DNA of 26,546 bases. Source: Bacteroides sp. (GTDB taxonomy: Bacteria; Bacteroidota; Bacteroidia; Bacteroidales; Bacteroidaceae). The translations under genes were made by a program, and so were the position numbers. The stretch covers positions 1-26,546 of the forward strand of contig JASLIW010000085.1 of NCBI GenBank assembly GCA_030152865.1. The letters are read 5' to 3'. Each line of letters opens with the position of its first letter. Position 1 is the first letter of the stretch. A model generated the notes under the pieces. That model saw only the letters and a program-made list of their open reading frames with translations. It was not told the origin of the DNA and made no database searches. Of this stretch, positions 7,997-16,470 are shown in pieces.

Positions 7997-8989
7997 ATGA
8001 ATTTCAGAACCCCAGTAGGCATTCAAGCAAAGAAGTACCCCAAGATAACACATGCAGATACGCTGATGAGTTTGGGCTCTTGTTTTTCCGATCATATCGG
8101 CGGTAAGTTGCAAAGGGCTAAGTTGGACTGTCAGGTCAACCCCTATGGTGTGCTTTATAATCCAAAGTCTATCGCACAGGCACTGCACGAGCTTATTCGT
8201 CATAAAAAATACACCAGCTCAGACTTGTTTGAGTACAATGGCTTATGGCATAGTTGGATGCATCACGGCTCTTACTCGGCTCCTACTCCTGAGCTGACTT
8301 TGAATCAGATAAACAAACACTTATCCGAGGCTCAGAACCGTTTACCACAGCTTGACTACCTGTTTCTAACCTGGGGGAGTGCTTGGGTATATGAGCTACT
8401 CAGTGAAGAAAGATTAGTTTCCAACTGTCATAAAGTGCCCTCAAACTTGTTTCGACGTGTACAATTAGGGGTAGATGAGATAGTCCAGATCTATTGCAAT
8501 TTGTTCAGGGATCTATGGGTGCTTTGTCCTAGTCTGAAGGTCGTTCTATCCCTGAGCCCCATACGTCATGTCAGGGATGGAATGCATGCCAATCAGATCA
8601 GTAAATCTATACTCCTACTGGCACAAGACAAGATCCAACAGTTATACCCAGATCGGGTATATTACTTTCCTTCCTATGAGTTGGTTTTGGATGAGTTGCG
8701 TGATTATCGATTTTATGCCGATGATATGGTTCATCCTTCTCCTCTAGCCATAGATTACATCTGGCAACGATTTCAAGAGACTTTTTTTGATTCCAGCACA
8801 CAGGCTATCATTCGTGCATGTGAGCAAATACAGAAAGGTCTAGCGCATAGACCTACAGATGCGAGTGCTCCAGCATATGCTTCGTTTTTACAAGATTTAG
8901 TAGATAAAATGGAGCAACTCTCAATAAAATATCCGAAATTAGATTTTAGAAAGGAGATCAATCAATGTCTTATACAATTGAAGAAATAG
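7997..8989 (+). CDS. GSCFA-domain protein, SGNH-hydrolase-like
   Basis: 330 residues, no signal peptide or membrane segment. It has the family-defining block LGSCFSDHIGG (G27-S28-C29-F30) at the position of the GDS block I of SGNH/GDSL esterases, a WGSAWVY segment in the middle, SLSPIRHVRDG, and near the C-terminal third ADDMVHPS, whose D243-x-x-H246 fits the Asp/His pair of SGNH block V. This supports an esterase or acyltransferase-type active site with Ser28 as nucleophile. The natural substrate of the family is unknown to me. The gene overlaps murF-alr by 25 nt, which suggests coordinated expression with peptidoglycan synthesis, but a cell-wall substrate is inference only. Confidence 0.88.
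   Translation: MNFRTPVGIQAKKYPKITHADTLMSLGSCFSDHIGGKLQRAKLDCQVNPYGVLYNPKSIAQALHELIRHKKYTSSDLFEYNGLWHSWMHHGSYSAPTPELTLNQINKHLSEAQNRLPQLDYLFLTWGSAWVYELLSEERLVSNCHKVPSNLFRRVQLGVDEIVQIYCNLFRDLWVLCPSLKVVLSLSPIRHVRDGMHANQISKSILLLAQDKIQQLYPDRVYYFPSYELVLDELRDYRFYADDMVHPSPLAIDYIWQRFQETFFDSSTQAIIRACEQIQKGLAHRPTDASAPAYASFLQDLVDKMEQLSIKYPKLDFRKEINQCLIQLKK
8950..8956 (+). promoter_or_regulatory. Shine-Dalgarno site for murF-alr inside the GSCFA gene
   Basis: AAAGGAG, complementary to the 16S 3' end, ends 8 nt before the murF-alr ATG. Most other starts in this window have only A-rich leaders, so this strong site stands out. It fixes the ATG at 8965 and explains how an internal start can be used despite translation of the overlapping gene. 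Confidence 0.75.
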
Positions 8990-11463
8990 CAGTACAATTA
9001 AAAGCAAATAAAGTAGGGAGTACACCAGCCACCATAAGCTGGCTACTTACTGATAGTAGATCACTCAGCTTTCCAGAGAATACCTTGTTTTTTGCACTAG
9101 TCACTCCACGGGGTGACGGATCCAGATACATTCAGGACTTGTATAATCGAGGTGTAAGAAACTTTGTAGTTGCCAAGCATGTGCGTAAGCATTTAGCTGA
9201 ACTATTAGGACAAGATAACTTTTATCCTGATGCTAATTTCTTGGAAGTAGATAATCCCTTGAAAGCCCTACAGCGATTGGCGGGCTCTCATCGCTCTCGA
9301 TTTTCATACAATGTCGTAGGTATTACGGGTTCAAATGGTAAAACTGTAGTAAAAGAGTGGTTGAACCAAATACTTCTTTCCGAAAAGAAGGTGGTACGTT
9401 CTCCTCGGAGTTACAACTCGCAAATAGGTGTACCTCTCTCTATTTGGCAAATGAGTGAAGAAGCCGATGTGGCTCTTATAGAAGCTGGCATATCTAACCT
9501 GTCAGAAATGGACACTTTGGAGCGTATCATCAAACCTACTATTGGTGTGCTGACCAATATGGGCAATGCGCATCAAGAAAACTTCTTCTCTATGCAAGAG
9601 AAGTGTATGGAGAAGCTGAAGTTGTTTAAAGATTGTGATGTGATTATCTATGATGCAGATCAAGAGTTGATAGCCAACTGTGTCAATCGATCCATGTTGA
9701 CCTCTCGTGAGATTGCGTGGAGTAGGTATGATATGGAGCGTCCCTTATTTATTTCGAAGGTTGATAAGCGCGAAACTGAAACGAAGATTTCTTATCGTTA
9801 TTTAGGATTAGACAATCACTTCGTCATTCCTTTTTGTGATGATGCTTCTATTGAAAATGCAATTCACTGCTTGGCTGTGGCTCTCTATCTGATGATCTCG
9901 CCCGCTGTAATAGCCCAGCAAATGGCTTTACTTGAGCCTGTTGCTATGCGTCTGGAAGTAAAGGAGGGTAAGAATTCTTGTTTAATCATCAATGACAGTT
10001 ACAATTCTGATTTAACATCTTTGGGTATCGCTCTTGATTTTCACTATAGTCGATCTTTGCAGCAGGGGCTTAAAAGAACACTTATTCTATCTGATCTTCT
10101 AGAAACGGGCCAGAATGCGGTGACCTTGTATCGTAGGGTAGCTCAGCTAGTGGCTTCTAAGCAGGTGCAACGAGTGATAGGTGTTGGCTCACATATTAGC
10201 AAGGAGATTACTCAGTTTTCAACACTCGAAAAAGCTTGTTTTCAAAATACTCAAGATCTAGTGGAGGCCATCCGCTTGAGAAAAATAAGTTTTTACAATG
10301 AGAGTATTTTACTAAAAGGTGCTCGTAAGTTTGGCTTTGAAGCGATATCAGAAGAGTTGGAACTAAAGCGCCACGAAACAATCCTCGAAATCAATCTGAG
10401 CGCGCTGGTAGATAACCTCAACTTCTTTCGAGATAAGCTAAGTGCTCACACCAAAACTATGTGTATGATTAAGGCATCAGCCTATGGTGCTGGATCTTAC
10501 GAGGTGGCAAAGACACTGCAAGAACATCATGTGGATTACTTAGCAGTAGCAGTGGCTGACGAGGGAGCAGAACTGCGCAAAGTAGGCATTACTAGTAGTA
10601 TCGTCATTATGAATCCTGAGCTCTCTGCCTTCAAGCAAATGTTTCAGTACACCTTAGAGCCAGAAGTGTACAGCTTTCATCTCTTAGATAAGTTGCTCAC
10701 AGAGGCAGAAAAGGAAGGAGTCACTAATTTTCCTATTCATATTAAGATTGATACAGGTATGCATCGTTTGGGTTTTATGCCCGATGAGATACCCGCTTTG
10801 ATCGATCGATTAAAGCATCAAAACTCTTTGATTCCTAAGTCTGTCTTTTCTCATCTCGTGGGGAGTGATTCTTCTGAGTTTGATGAGTTTACTCGAACAC
10901 AGATTGCGCGGTTTGAATCGGCTTCAGAGCAATTGCAGGCGGCTTTTAGTCATAAGATCATACGTCACATCTGCAATTCTGCTGCTATAGAGCGCTTTCC
11001 TGAGGCTCACTTTGATATGGTGCGCTTAGGCATAGGTCTTTATGGAGTGCATCCTTTTGGTGATACCGGGCTTAAAAATGTGAATACTCTGAAGACTACG
11101 ATTCTCCAAATCAAATCCCTAAGTCCACAAGAAACGGTGGGTTATGCACGTAAGGGTGTCTTGAAACGAGAATCTAGAATAGCAGCTATTCCTATTGGTT
11201 ACGCTGATGGCTTGAATCGTAAGTTAGGTAATGGTAATGCCTATTGCTTAGTCAATGGGCAGCAGGCTCCCTTTGTAGGAAATATCTGTATGGATGTGAG
11301 TATGATTGATGTAACAACTATTGCTTGTGAAGAAGGTGATGAGGTGATAATCTATGGAGAGGAGTTGCCAGCAGCCGTTTTGGCAGAGAAACTAGCTACC
11401 ATTCCTTATGAAATATTAGCCAATATCTCAGGACGAGTAAAACGAGTCTATTTTCAGGATTAA
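8965..11463 (+). CDS. murF-alr: Bifunctional MurF ligase / alanine racemase
   Basis: 832-residue fusion of two cytoplasmic peptidoglycan enzymes. Residues 1 to about 460 are MurF, which adds D-Ala-D-Ala to UDP-MurNAc-tripeptide; the ATP loop GITGSNGKT is at about 119-127 (Lys126), and NDSYNSD at 343-349 is the conserved Mur ligase segment. Residues about 470-832 are a fold-type III PLP alanine racemase: ETILEINLSALVDNL at its start, the PLP lysine K503 in MIKASAYGAG, MHRLGF, the catalytic tyrosine Y727 in VGYARKG, then NICMDVSMID and ISGRVKRVY at the end. Both halves look intact. The fusion is known from Bacteroidetes. Starts 25 nt before the GSCFA stop codon. Confidence 0.96.
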   Translation: MSYTIEEIAVQLKANKVGSTPATISWLLTDSRSLSFPENTLFFALVTPRGDGSRYIQDLYNRGVRNFVVAKHVRKHLAELLGQDNFYPDANFLEVDNPLKALQRLAGSHRSRFSYNVVGITGSNGKTVVKEWLNQILLSEKKVVRSPRSYNSQIGVPLSIWQMSEEADVALIEAGISNLSEMDTLERIIKPTIGVLTNMGNAHQENFFSMQEKCMEKLKLFKDCDVIIYDADQELIANCVNRSMLTSREIAWSRYDMERPLFISKVDKRETETKISYRYLGLDNHFVIPFCDDASIENAIHCLAVALYLMISPAVIAQQMALLEPVAMRLEVKEGKNSCLIINDSYNSDLTSLGIALDFHYSRSLQQGLKRTLILSDLLETGQNAVTLYRRVAQLVASKQVQRVIGVGSHISKEITQFSTLEKACFQNTQDLVEAIRLRKISFYNESILLKGARKFGFEAISEELELKRHETILEINLSALVDNLNFFRDKLSAHTKTMCMIKASAYGAGSYEVAKTLQEHHVDYLAVAVADEGAELRKVGITSSIVIMNPELSAFKQMFQYTLEPEVYSFHLLDKLLTEAEKEGVTNFPIHIKIDTGMHRLGFMPDEIPALIDRLKHQNSLIPKSVFSHLVGSDSSEFDEFTRTQIARFESASEQLQAAFSHKIIRHICNSAAIERFPEAHFDMVRLGIGLYGVHPFGDTGLKNVNTLKTTILQIKSLSPQETVGYARKGVLKRESRIAAIPIGYADGLNRKLGNGNAYCLVNGQQAPFVGNICMDVSMIDVTTIACEEGDEVIIYGEELPAAVLAEKLATIPYEILANISGRVKRVYFQD

Positions 11464-11498
11464 AGATAGGCTGTATTCTTTCTATTTATCCTATCTTT
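11462..11498 (+). repeat. Inverted repeat spanning the murF-alr stop and the tatA -7 box
   Basis: Perfect 9-bp arms AAAGATAGG (11462-11470) and CCTATCTTT (11490-11498) with a 19-nt spacer. The left arm overlaps the TAA stop codon and the right arm overlaps the TATCTTTG box. It lacks a T run on the plus strand, so a classical terminator is unlikely; it may be a weak hairpin or an operator. Confidence 0.5.
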
Positions 11499-11499
11499 G
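11492..11499 (+). promoter_or_regulatory. -7 promoter box for tatA-tatC
   Basis: TATCTTTG, an exact match to TAnnTTTG, 32 nt before the tatA ATG in the 68-nt gap after murF-alr. No clear TTTG -33 element is seen. It suggests that tatAC has its own promoter in addition to any readthrough. Confidence 0.6.
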
Positions 11500-11531
11500 C
11501 CGGGACTAACTATATAAACACAAATAACACT

Positions 11532-11747
11532 ATGTTTGAGAATATAACTTTAGCTTTTATTTCAGGTTCGGAGTGGATTATTATCGCTCTAGTTATTCTA
11601 TTACTTTTTGGAGGAAAAAAGATTCCCGAGTTAATGAAGGGACTTGGAAAGGGGATGAAAAGCTTCAAAGAGGGCATGAATGAGGCTAAGAAAGAGGTCG
11701 AAGAGACTAAAGAAGAGATTAAAAAAGATTTAGACTCAGAAGATTAA
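11532..11747 (+). CDS. tatA: Sec-independent translocase subunit TatA
   Basis: 71-residue single-span membrane protein that forms the pore of the twin-arginine pathway for folded proteins. It has a short periplasmic N-terminus, one hydrophobic helix (about 12-26), the hinge FGGKKIPEL (26-34), then an amphipathic helix (about 35-52) and a charged tail of Lys/Glu repeats. The length is typical of TatA rather than TatB, and no separate tatB is found, as in two-component TatAC systems. It ends 4 bp before tatC. A -7 box lies upstream at 11492. Confidence 0.95.
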   Translation: MFENITLAFISGSEWIIIALVILLLFGGKKIPELMKGLGKGMKSFKEGMNEAKKEVEETKEEIKKDLDSED

Positions 11748-11751
11748 GCTT

Positions 11752-12552
11752 ATGGAACAGGAGATGACCTTCTGGGATCATCTAGAAGAGTTGAGGCGTG
11801 TTATCTTCAAAGTCTTAGGAGTTTGGCTGGTTTTGGCTATTGTTTACTTTATAGCAATGCCAACTATCTTTGATCAAATTATCTTAGCTCCCTGCAATAA
11901 TGACTTTGCCTTTTATGATTTACTCCGCTGGATTGGGGAGAAGCTAAATCTTGAAGATGAGTTTTTTACGCAAGAATTTTCTTTGAAGCTAACCAACATT
12001 AACTTAGTTGCCCCTTTTCTAATTCATTTATCTACTTCCTTTTGGTTGAGTGTACTTACCTCTGCCCCTTATTTGATTTATCAAGTATGGTTGTTTATCA
12101 AACCTGCTCTTTACCCCAAAGAACAAAAGGGGGTAAAGAAGGCCTTTTTGATGGGTACACTTATGTTCTTTGCAGGAGTGTTAGTGGGGTATTATATGGT
12201 TTTCCCATTGACATTACGATTTTTATCGACCTATCAGCTCAGCGTCCATATCGAAACACAGCTGACACTAGATTCCTATATGGATAATTTTATGATGCTG
12301 ATTCTCTGGATGGGTCTTTCTTTCGAATTACCTTTGCTTACCTGGCTACTCTCATTGTTGGGCATTGTAGACAAATCATTCTTGAAGAAGTATAGGCGTC
12401 ATGCTGTAGTTATTATTGTGATCTTTGCAGCAATAATTACTCCTACAGGAGATCCTTTTACTTTGAGTGTCGTAGCTATCCCACTTTATCTGCTTTATGA
12501 GTTGAGTATCTATATGATAAAGGATAAAGCTGTAGCTACCGAAGAAGCATAA
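11752..12552 (+). CDS. tatC: Sec-independent translocase subunit TatC
   Basis: 266-residue polytopic membrane protein, the twin-arginine signal receptor. The N-terminus MTFWDHLEELRRVIF carries the conserved signal-peptide-binding glutamates (E12/E13 and RR). About six membrane spans follow, with the conserved FIKPALYPKEQK region after span 2 and a conserved late segment IITPTGDPFTL. An extended periplasmic first loop (about 45-80) is somewhat longer than in E. coli. Start is the ATG at 11752, 4 bp after tatA. No clear terminator follows in the 148 bp before the AspT-family gene. Confidence 0.95.
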   Translation: MEQEMTFWDHLEELRRVIFKVLGVWLVLAIVYFIAMPTIFDQIILAPCNNDFAFYDLLRWIGEKLNLEDEFFTQEFSLKLTNINLVAPFLIHLSTSFWLSVLTSAPYLIYQVWLFIKPALYPKEQKGVKKAFLMGTLMFFAGVLVGYYMVFPLTLRFLSTYQLSVHIETQLTLDSYMDNFMMLILWMGLSFELPLLTWLLSLLGIVDKSFLKKYRRHAVVIIVIFAAIITPTGDPFTLSVVAIPLYLLYELSIYMIKDKAVATEEA

Positions 12553-12659
12553 ATTCCTTACTTTCTGCTGAGTTTCTTAGCCTTTTAGCTTTTGTCTGGC
12601 TCTTGTAGTTCCTATTTATATTCTTAGGCTCAAATACTGTTTAGTCCAATTAATACTTT

Positions 12660-12667
12660 TATCTTTG
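12660..12667 (+). promoter_or_regulatory. -7 promoter box for the AspT-family gene
   Basis: TATCTTTG, exact TAnnTTTG match, 33 nt before the chosen ATG at 12701. It covers an in-frame TTG (12665) that could otherwise be taken as a start, which argues against the longer reading. Confidence 0.65.
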
Positions 12668-12700
12668 CACCCAAGAACGATAAAACTGTGGCTTTCATTC

Positions 12701-14362
12701 ATGGAATGGTTAAATAGTATTTTATTTGAACACTCAGCGCTTCAAGCTGTAGTTGTTCTCTCTTTGATTTCTGCAATAGGTCTGGCTTTAGGCAAAATCA
12801 AATTCTTTGGAATATCACTGGGTATAACCTTTGTATTCTTTATGGGAATCTTGATGGGACACCTAGGCATCTCTATAGACCCAAGTATGTTAAGTTATGC
12901 GGAGGATTTCGGTTTAATTATATTTGTCTATGCGCTGGGTTTGCAGGTCGGACCTGGCTTTTTTGCTTCTTTTGGCAAGGGAGGAGTGCAGTTGAGCTTA
13001 ATAGCTATCGCTGTAGTTTTTATAGGCACTTTACTAGCTGTTTTACTGAGCTTTCTTACTCCCATTTCACTGCCCGATATGGTAGGTATTCTTTGTGGTG
13101 CCACAACCAATACACCAGCCCTTGGGGCAGCTCAAACGACTTTAAAGCAGATGGGGATGGATGCTACAGGCCCAGCACTGGGTTGTGCAGTGACTTATCC
13201 CTTAGGAGTTGTTGGGGTAATCCTAGCTATACTTGTTATGCGTAAGGTGTTTGTCCGCAAAGAAGATCTGGATATAAAAGTAGAAGATGATTCTGATACA
13301 ACCTTTGTAGGAGAATTTGTAGTGCGTAATCCAGCTATCTTTGATCATGAAGTTCGTCAAATATCTCGCTTGAGTAAATCTAAGTTTGTGATTTCTCGCA
13401 TCTGGAGAGATGGAGAAGTGAGCATACCTACTTCCACAAAAATAGTTAAGGAGAATGATCACCTCTTAGTCGTTTGCACTGAAGAGGATATAGAGCCTTT
13501 GACTATCTTATTTGGTAAACATCAACCTGGTGATTGGAACAAGGAAAATCTGGATTGGAATAAGATAGATAGTCAGCTAAGCTCTAAAGTAGTTGTAGTT
13601 ACTCGTCCAGAAATCAATGGTAAAAAGCTAGTGAATTTGCGTTTCCGCAATTTATATGGTGTCAACATCAGCCGCGTTTTTCGTTCTGATATTCGTTTAT
13701 TGGCTACACCCGATCTAACACTGCAGTTGGGTGATCGTTTAACCATAGTGGGTGAGGAGTCGGCCATCAAAAAGGTTTCCAAAGTTTTGGGCAATACCGT
13801 CAAGCAGCTCAATGAGCCTAATTTAGTGTCTGTATTTATTGGTATTGTTTTGGGTTTGGCTCTAGGAGCAATACCTATTGCACTACCTGGAATAAGCGTG
13901 CCTGTTAAACTCGGTTTGGCGGGTGGACCTATTGTTGTAGGTATTCTTATTGGTGCTTTTGGCCCTAAGCTCGGTATTGTTACTTATACTACACAGAGTG
14001 CCAATTTGATGTTACGTGGGCTAGGGCTTACGCTCTATTTAGCTTGTTTAGGGCTAGCTTCAGGAGCAAGCTTTTTCGATACGGTCTTCCGTCCCGAAGG
14101 TCTATTATGGATAGGAGTTGGATTTTTACTCACAATAATTCCTGTTTTGTTGGTAGGAATTGTAACTTTAAGGACAAAGAAGATAGATTTCGGGTCAATA
14201 TCTGGTATGTTGTGCGGTAGTATGGCAAACCCTATGGCCTTAAACTATGTTAATGATACCATAGAGGATAAGTACTCATCCTTGGCTTATGCCACTGTTT
14301 ATCCGCTATGTATGTTTTTAAGAGTAATTATTGCCCAGTTGCTCTTGATGTTGTTGATGTGA
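12701..14362 (+). CDS. AspT/YidE/YbjL-family transporter with RCK_C domains
   Basis: 553-residue inner-membrane protein. It has two homologous membrane halves (about 1-180 and 370-553), each with a short Gly/Asn-rich re-entrant motif: CGATTNTPALGAAQTT in the first and CGSMANPMALNYVND in the second. Between them lie two soluble RCK_C (TrkA-C) domains at about 205-365 (for example RISRIWRDGEVSIPTST). This is the architecture of the aspartate:alanine exchanger family, whose members mostly have unknown substrates. The start at ATG 12701 was preferred to a TTG 12 codons upstream that lies in the promoter. Only 31 bp separate it from fbp, so the two may be co-transcribed. Confidence 0.9.
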   Translation: MEWLNSILFEHSALQAVVVLSLISAIGLALGKIKFFGISLGITFVFFMGILMGHLGISIDPSMLSYAEDFGLIIFVYALGLQVGPGFFASFGKGGVQLSLIAIAVVFIGTLLAVLLSFLTPISLPDMVGILCGATTNTPALGAAQTTLKQMGMDATGPALGCAVTYPLGVVGVILAILVMRKVFVRKEDLDIKVEDDSDTTFVGEFVVRNPAIFDHEVRQISRLSKSKFVISRIWRDGEVSIPTSTKIVKENDHLLVVCTEEDIEPLTILFGKHQPGDWNKENLDWNKIDSQLSSKVVVVTRPEINGKKLVNLRFRNLYGVNISRVFRSDIRLLATPDLTLQLGDRLTIVGEESAIKKVSKVLGNTVKQLNEPNLVSVFIGIVLGLALGAIPIALPGISVPVKLGLAGGPIVVGILIGAFGPKLGIVTYTTQSANLMLRGLGLTLYLACLGLASGASFFDTVFRPEGLLWIGVGFLLTIIPVLLVGIVTLRTKKIDFGSISGMLCGSMANPMALNYVNDTIEDKYSSLAYATVYPLCMFLRVIIAQLLLMLLM

Positions 14363-14393
14363 ACATTAAAGTAACCATTAACCTTATATTGTT

Positions 14394-16412
14394 ATGACTA
14401 AACACACAAAAGAAAGTATTAGTAAAGATTTACGCTATTTAGAGCTTCTGTCGAGAAGTTTCCCTACTATAGCAGAAGCTAGTACAGAGATTATTAATCT
14501 TGAGGCAATACTCAATTTGCCAAAAGGAACTGAGCATTTTCTAACAGACATCCATGGAGAGTACGAGGCTTTCCAGCATGTTTTAAAGAATGCATCAGGT
14601 TCAGTAAAACGAAAAGTAAATGACCTCTTTGGCAATACCATGCGTGAGAGCGAGAAGAAAGATTTATGTACACTCATTTACTATCCTGAGGAGAAACTAG
14701 AAATAGTAAAGAAAGAGGAAGAAGACTTGGACGATTGGTACCTGATTGTTATGAACCAGCTCGTGGAAGTTTGTCGTACTGTATCTTCTAAATATACCCG
14801 CTCTAAAGTGCGTAAGGCCTTGCCTACAGAGTTTTCCTATATTATTCAGGAGTTACTGCACGAGAACACCTTGGGACCCAACCAAAATAAGCTTGAGTAC
14901 GTCAATAGTATATTTAATGCGATTGTTTCTACAGGACGTGCCGATGCCTTTATTATTGCGATGTCCAATCTGATTCAGCGCTTGATTATTGATTCCTTAC
15001 ATATTGTTGGTGATATCTATGATCGAGGCCCTGGGGCACATATCATCATGGATACCTTGTGCAATTATCATAATTTTGATATACAATGGGGAAATCATGA
15101 CATTATATGGATGGGGGCAGCTTGTGGTAATCGTAGTTGTATGGCCAATGTGATTCGAATTTGTATGCGTTATGCCAATCTTAACACACTTGAAGATGGT
15201 TATGGTATAAACTTACTTCCACTTGCTACCTTTGCCATGGATACATATGGTGATGATCCTTGTACGATATTTAACCCAAGGGTGAAATATGCTGATGAAC
15301 CCTATGATGGCAAAACGGTCAAACGTATTGCTCAGATGCAGAAGGCTATAGCGATCATCCAATTCAAATTAGAGGCAGAAATTATCAACCGTCATCCCGA
15401 ATATGGAATGGATGATAGAAACCTACTTCACCTCATTGATTTTGAAAAAGGAGTATTGAAGTATAATGGTAAGGAGTATAAAATGCTCGACATGAACTTG
15501 CCAACGGTTGATCCTAAAAATCCTTATAAGCTTAGCGCTGAAGAAGAAGAGCTGATGGATAAAATCTATTTCTCATTTAGAAATAGTGAAAAGCTACACA
15601 AACATATGCGTTGCTTGTATGCAAACGGTAGTATGTATAAGGTGGCCAATGGTAATCTTCTTTATCACGCCTCTATACCTTTGACTAAAGATGGTCAATT
15701 CAAAGAGGTTACGATAGGTAAGAGCAAGTACAAAGGAAAAGCCTTACTTGATCGCATTGACCAGCTTGTACGAGCCGCTTACTTTGGCGAGCCAGGTGAT
15801 AAATCCACCATTTTTGCACAAGACTATATGTGGTACTTGTGGTGTGGTAAAGATTCTCCTATTTTTGATAAGAGTAAGATGGCTACCTTTGAGCGTTATT
15901 TTGTAGCTGAGAAAGAGCTTCATAAAGAGGTCAAAGGTCACTATTACTCCTACAGAGATAGTTTAGAAACCTGCAATATGATTTTGGATGAGTTTGGTGC
16001 TTGTGAGCCACATTCTCACATCATTAACGGGCATGTACCTGTCAAAACTACCAAAGGGGAAGAACCTACTAAGGCAGGAGGAAAGCTTCTTGTTATTGAT
16101 GGAGGGTTCTCCAGAGCTTATCAACCTGCAACAGGTATCGCAGGTTATACCTTAGTGTTTAACTCTAGAGGTATGCAACTTGTGCAGCATGCTCCTTTTG
16201 AATCTCGCCAGAAAGCTATTGAGGAAGGTATAGACATACGTTCCACCTCATTCTTGGTAGAGATGGCTACCCGACGCATGATGGTACGTGATACAGATAT
16301 AGGTAAAGAGCTGATAGTACAGATACAAGATTTAGAAAAACTACTCGTTGCTTACCGTTTAGGTTTGATTAAGCAGAAAAGAAGAAAGTATCCAAAAGTA
16401 TACTTCAAATAA
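14394..16412 (+). CDS. fbp: Class III fructose-1,6-bisphosphatase
   Basis: 672-residue cytoplasmic phosphatase that converts fructose 1,6-bisphosphate to fructose 6-phosphate in gluconeogenesis. It has a metallophosphoesterase core: TDIHGEYEAF (D52, H54), GDIYDRGPG (206-214), GNHD (233-236) and the late INGHVPVK with the metal-binding histidine. These, plus the length, identify the Fbp class III found in Firmicutes and Bacteroidetes rather than the E. coli class I enzyme. It follows the AspT-family gene after 31 bp without its own clear promoter box and is closed by a strong bidirectional terminator. Confidence 0.95.
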   Translation: MTKHTKESISKDLRYLELLSRSFPTIAEASTEIINLEAILNLPKGTEHFLTDIHGEYEAFQHVLKNASGSVKRKVNDLFGNTMRESEKKDLCTLIYYPEEKLEIVKKEEEDLDDWYLIVMNQLVEVCRTVSSKYTRSKVRKALPTEFSYIIQELLHENTLGPNQNKLEYVNSIFNAIVSTGRADAFIIAMSNLIQRLIIDSLHIVGDIYDRGPGAHIIMDTLCNYHNFDIQWGNHDIIWMGAACGNRSCMANVIRICMRYANLNTLEDGYGINLLPLATFAMDTYGDDPCTIFNPRVKYADEPYDGKTVKRIAQMQKAIAIIQFKLEAEIINRHPEYGMDDRNLLHLIDFEKGVLKYNGKEYKMLDMNLPTVDPKNPYKLSAEEEELMDKIYFSFRNSEKLHKHMRCLYANGSMYKVANGNLLYHASIPLTKDGQFKEVTIGKSKYKGKALLDRIDQLVRAAYFGEPGDKSTIFAQDYMWYLWCGKDSPIFDKSKMATFERYFVAEKELHKEVKGHYYSYRDSLETCNMILDEFGACEPHSHIINGHVPVKTTKGEEPTKAGGKLLVIDGGFSRAYQPATGIAGYTLVFNSRGMQLVQHAPFESRQKAIEEGIDIRSTSFLVEMATRRMMVRDTDIGKELIVQIQDLEKLLVAYRLGLIKQKRRKYPKVYFK

Positions 16413-16416
16413 ATAA

Positions 16417-16459
16417 AAAGAATAAGGGCTGTATCTATCAGATACAGCCCTTATTCTTT
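16417..16459. terminator. Bidirectional terminator between fbp and the sulfatase gene
   Basis: Perfect 20-bp stem (16417-16436 with 16440-16459), loop ATC. The core is GC-rich (AGGGCTGTATCT) and the ends are A/T-rich, so that each strand finishes in a T-rich tail. It starts 5 nt after the fbp stop and ends 11 nt from the convergent sulfatase stop, serving both. Confidence 0.9.
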
Positions 16460-16470
16460 AGGAACACCAT

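Noticed and set aside
7847..8203. Minus-strand frame of 118 codons over the start of the GSCFA gene
   Set aside because: It lies largely opposite a well-supported gene and covers that gene's promoter; the peptide resembles nothing known.
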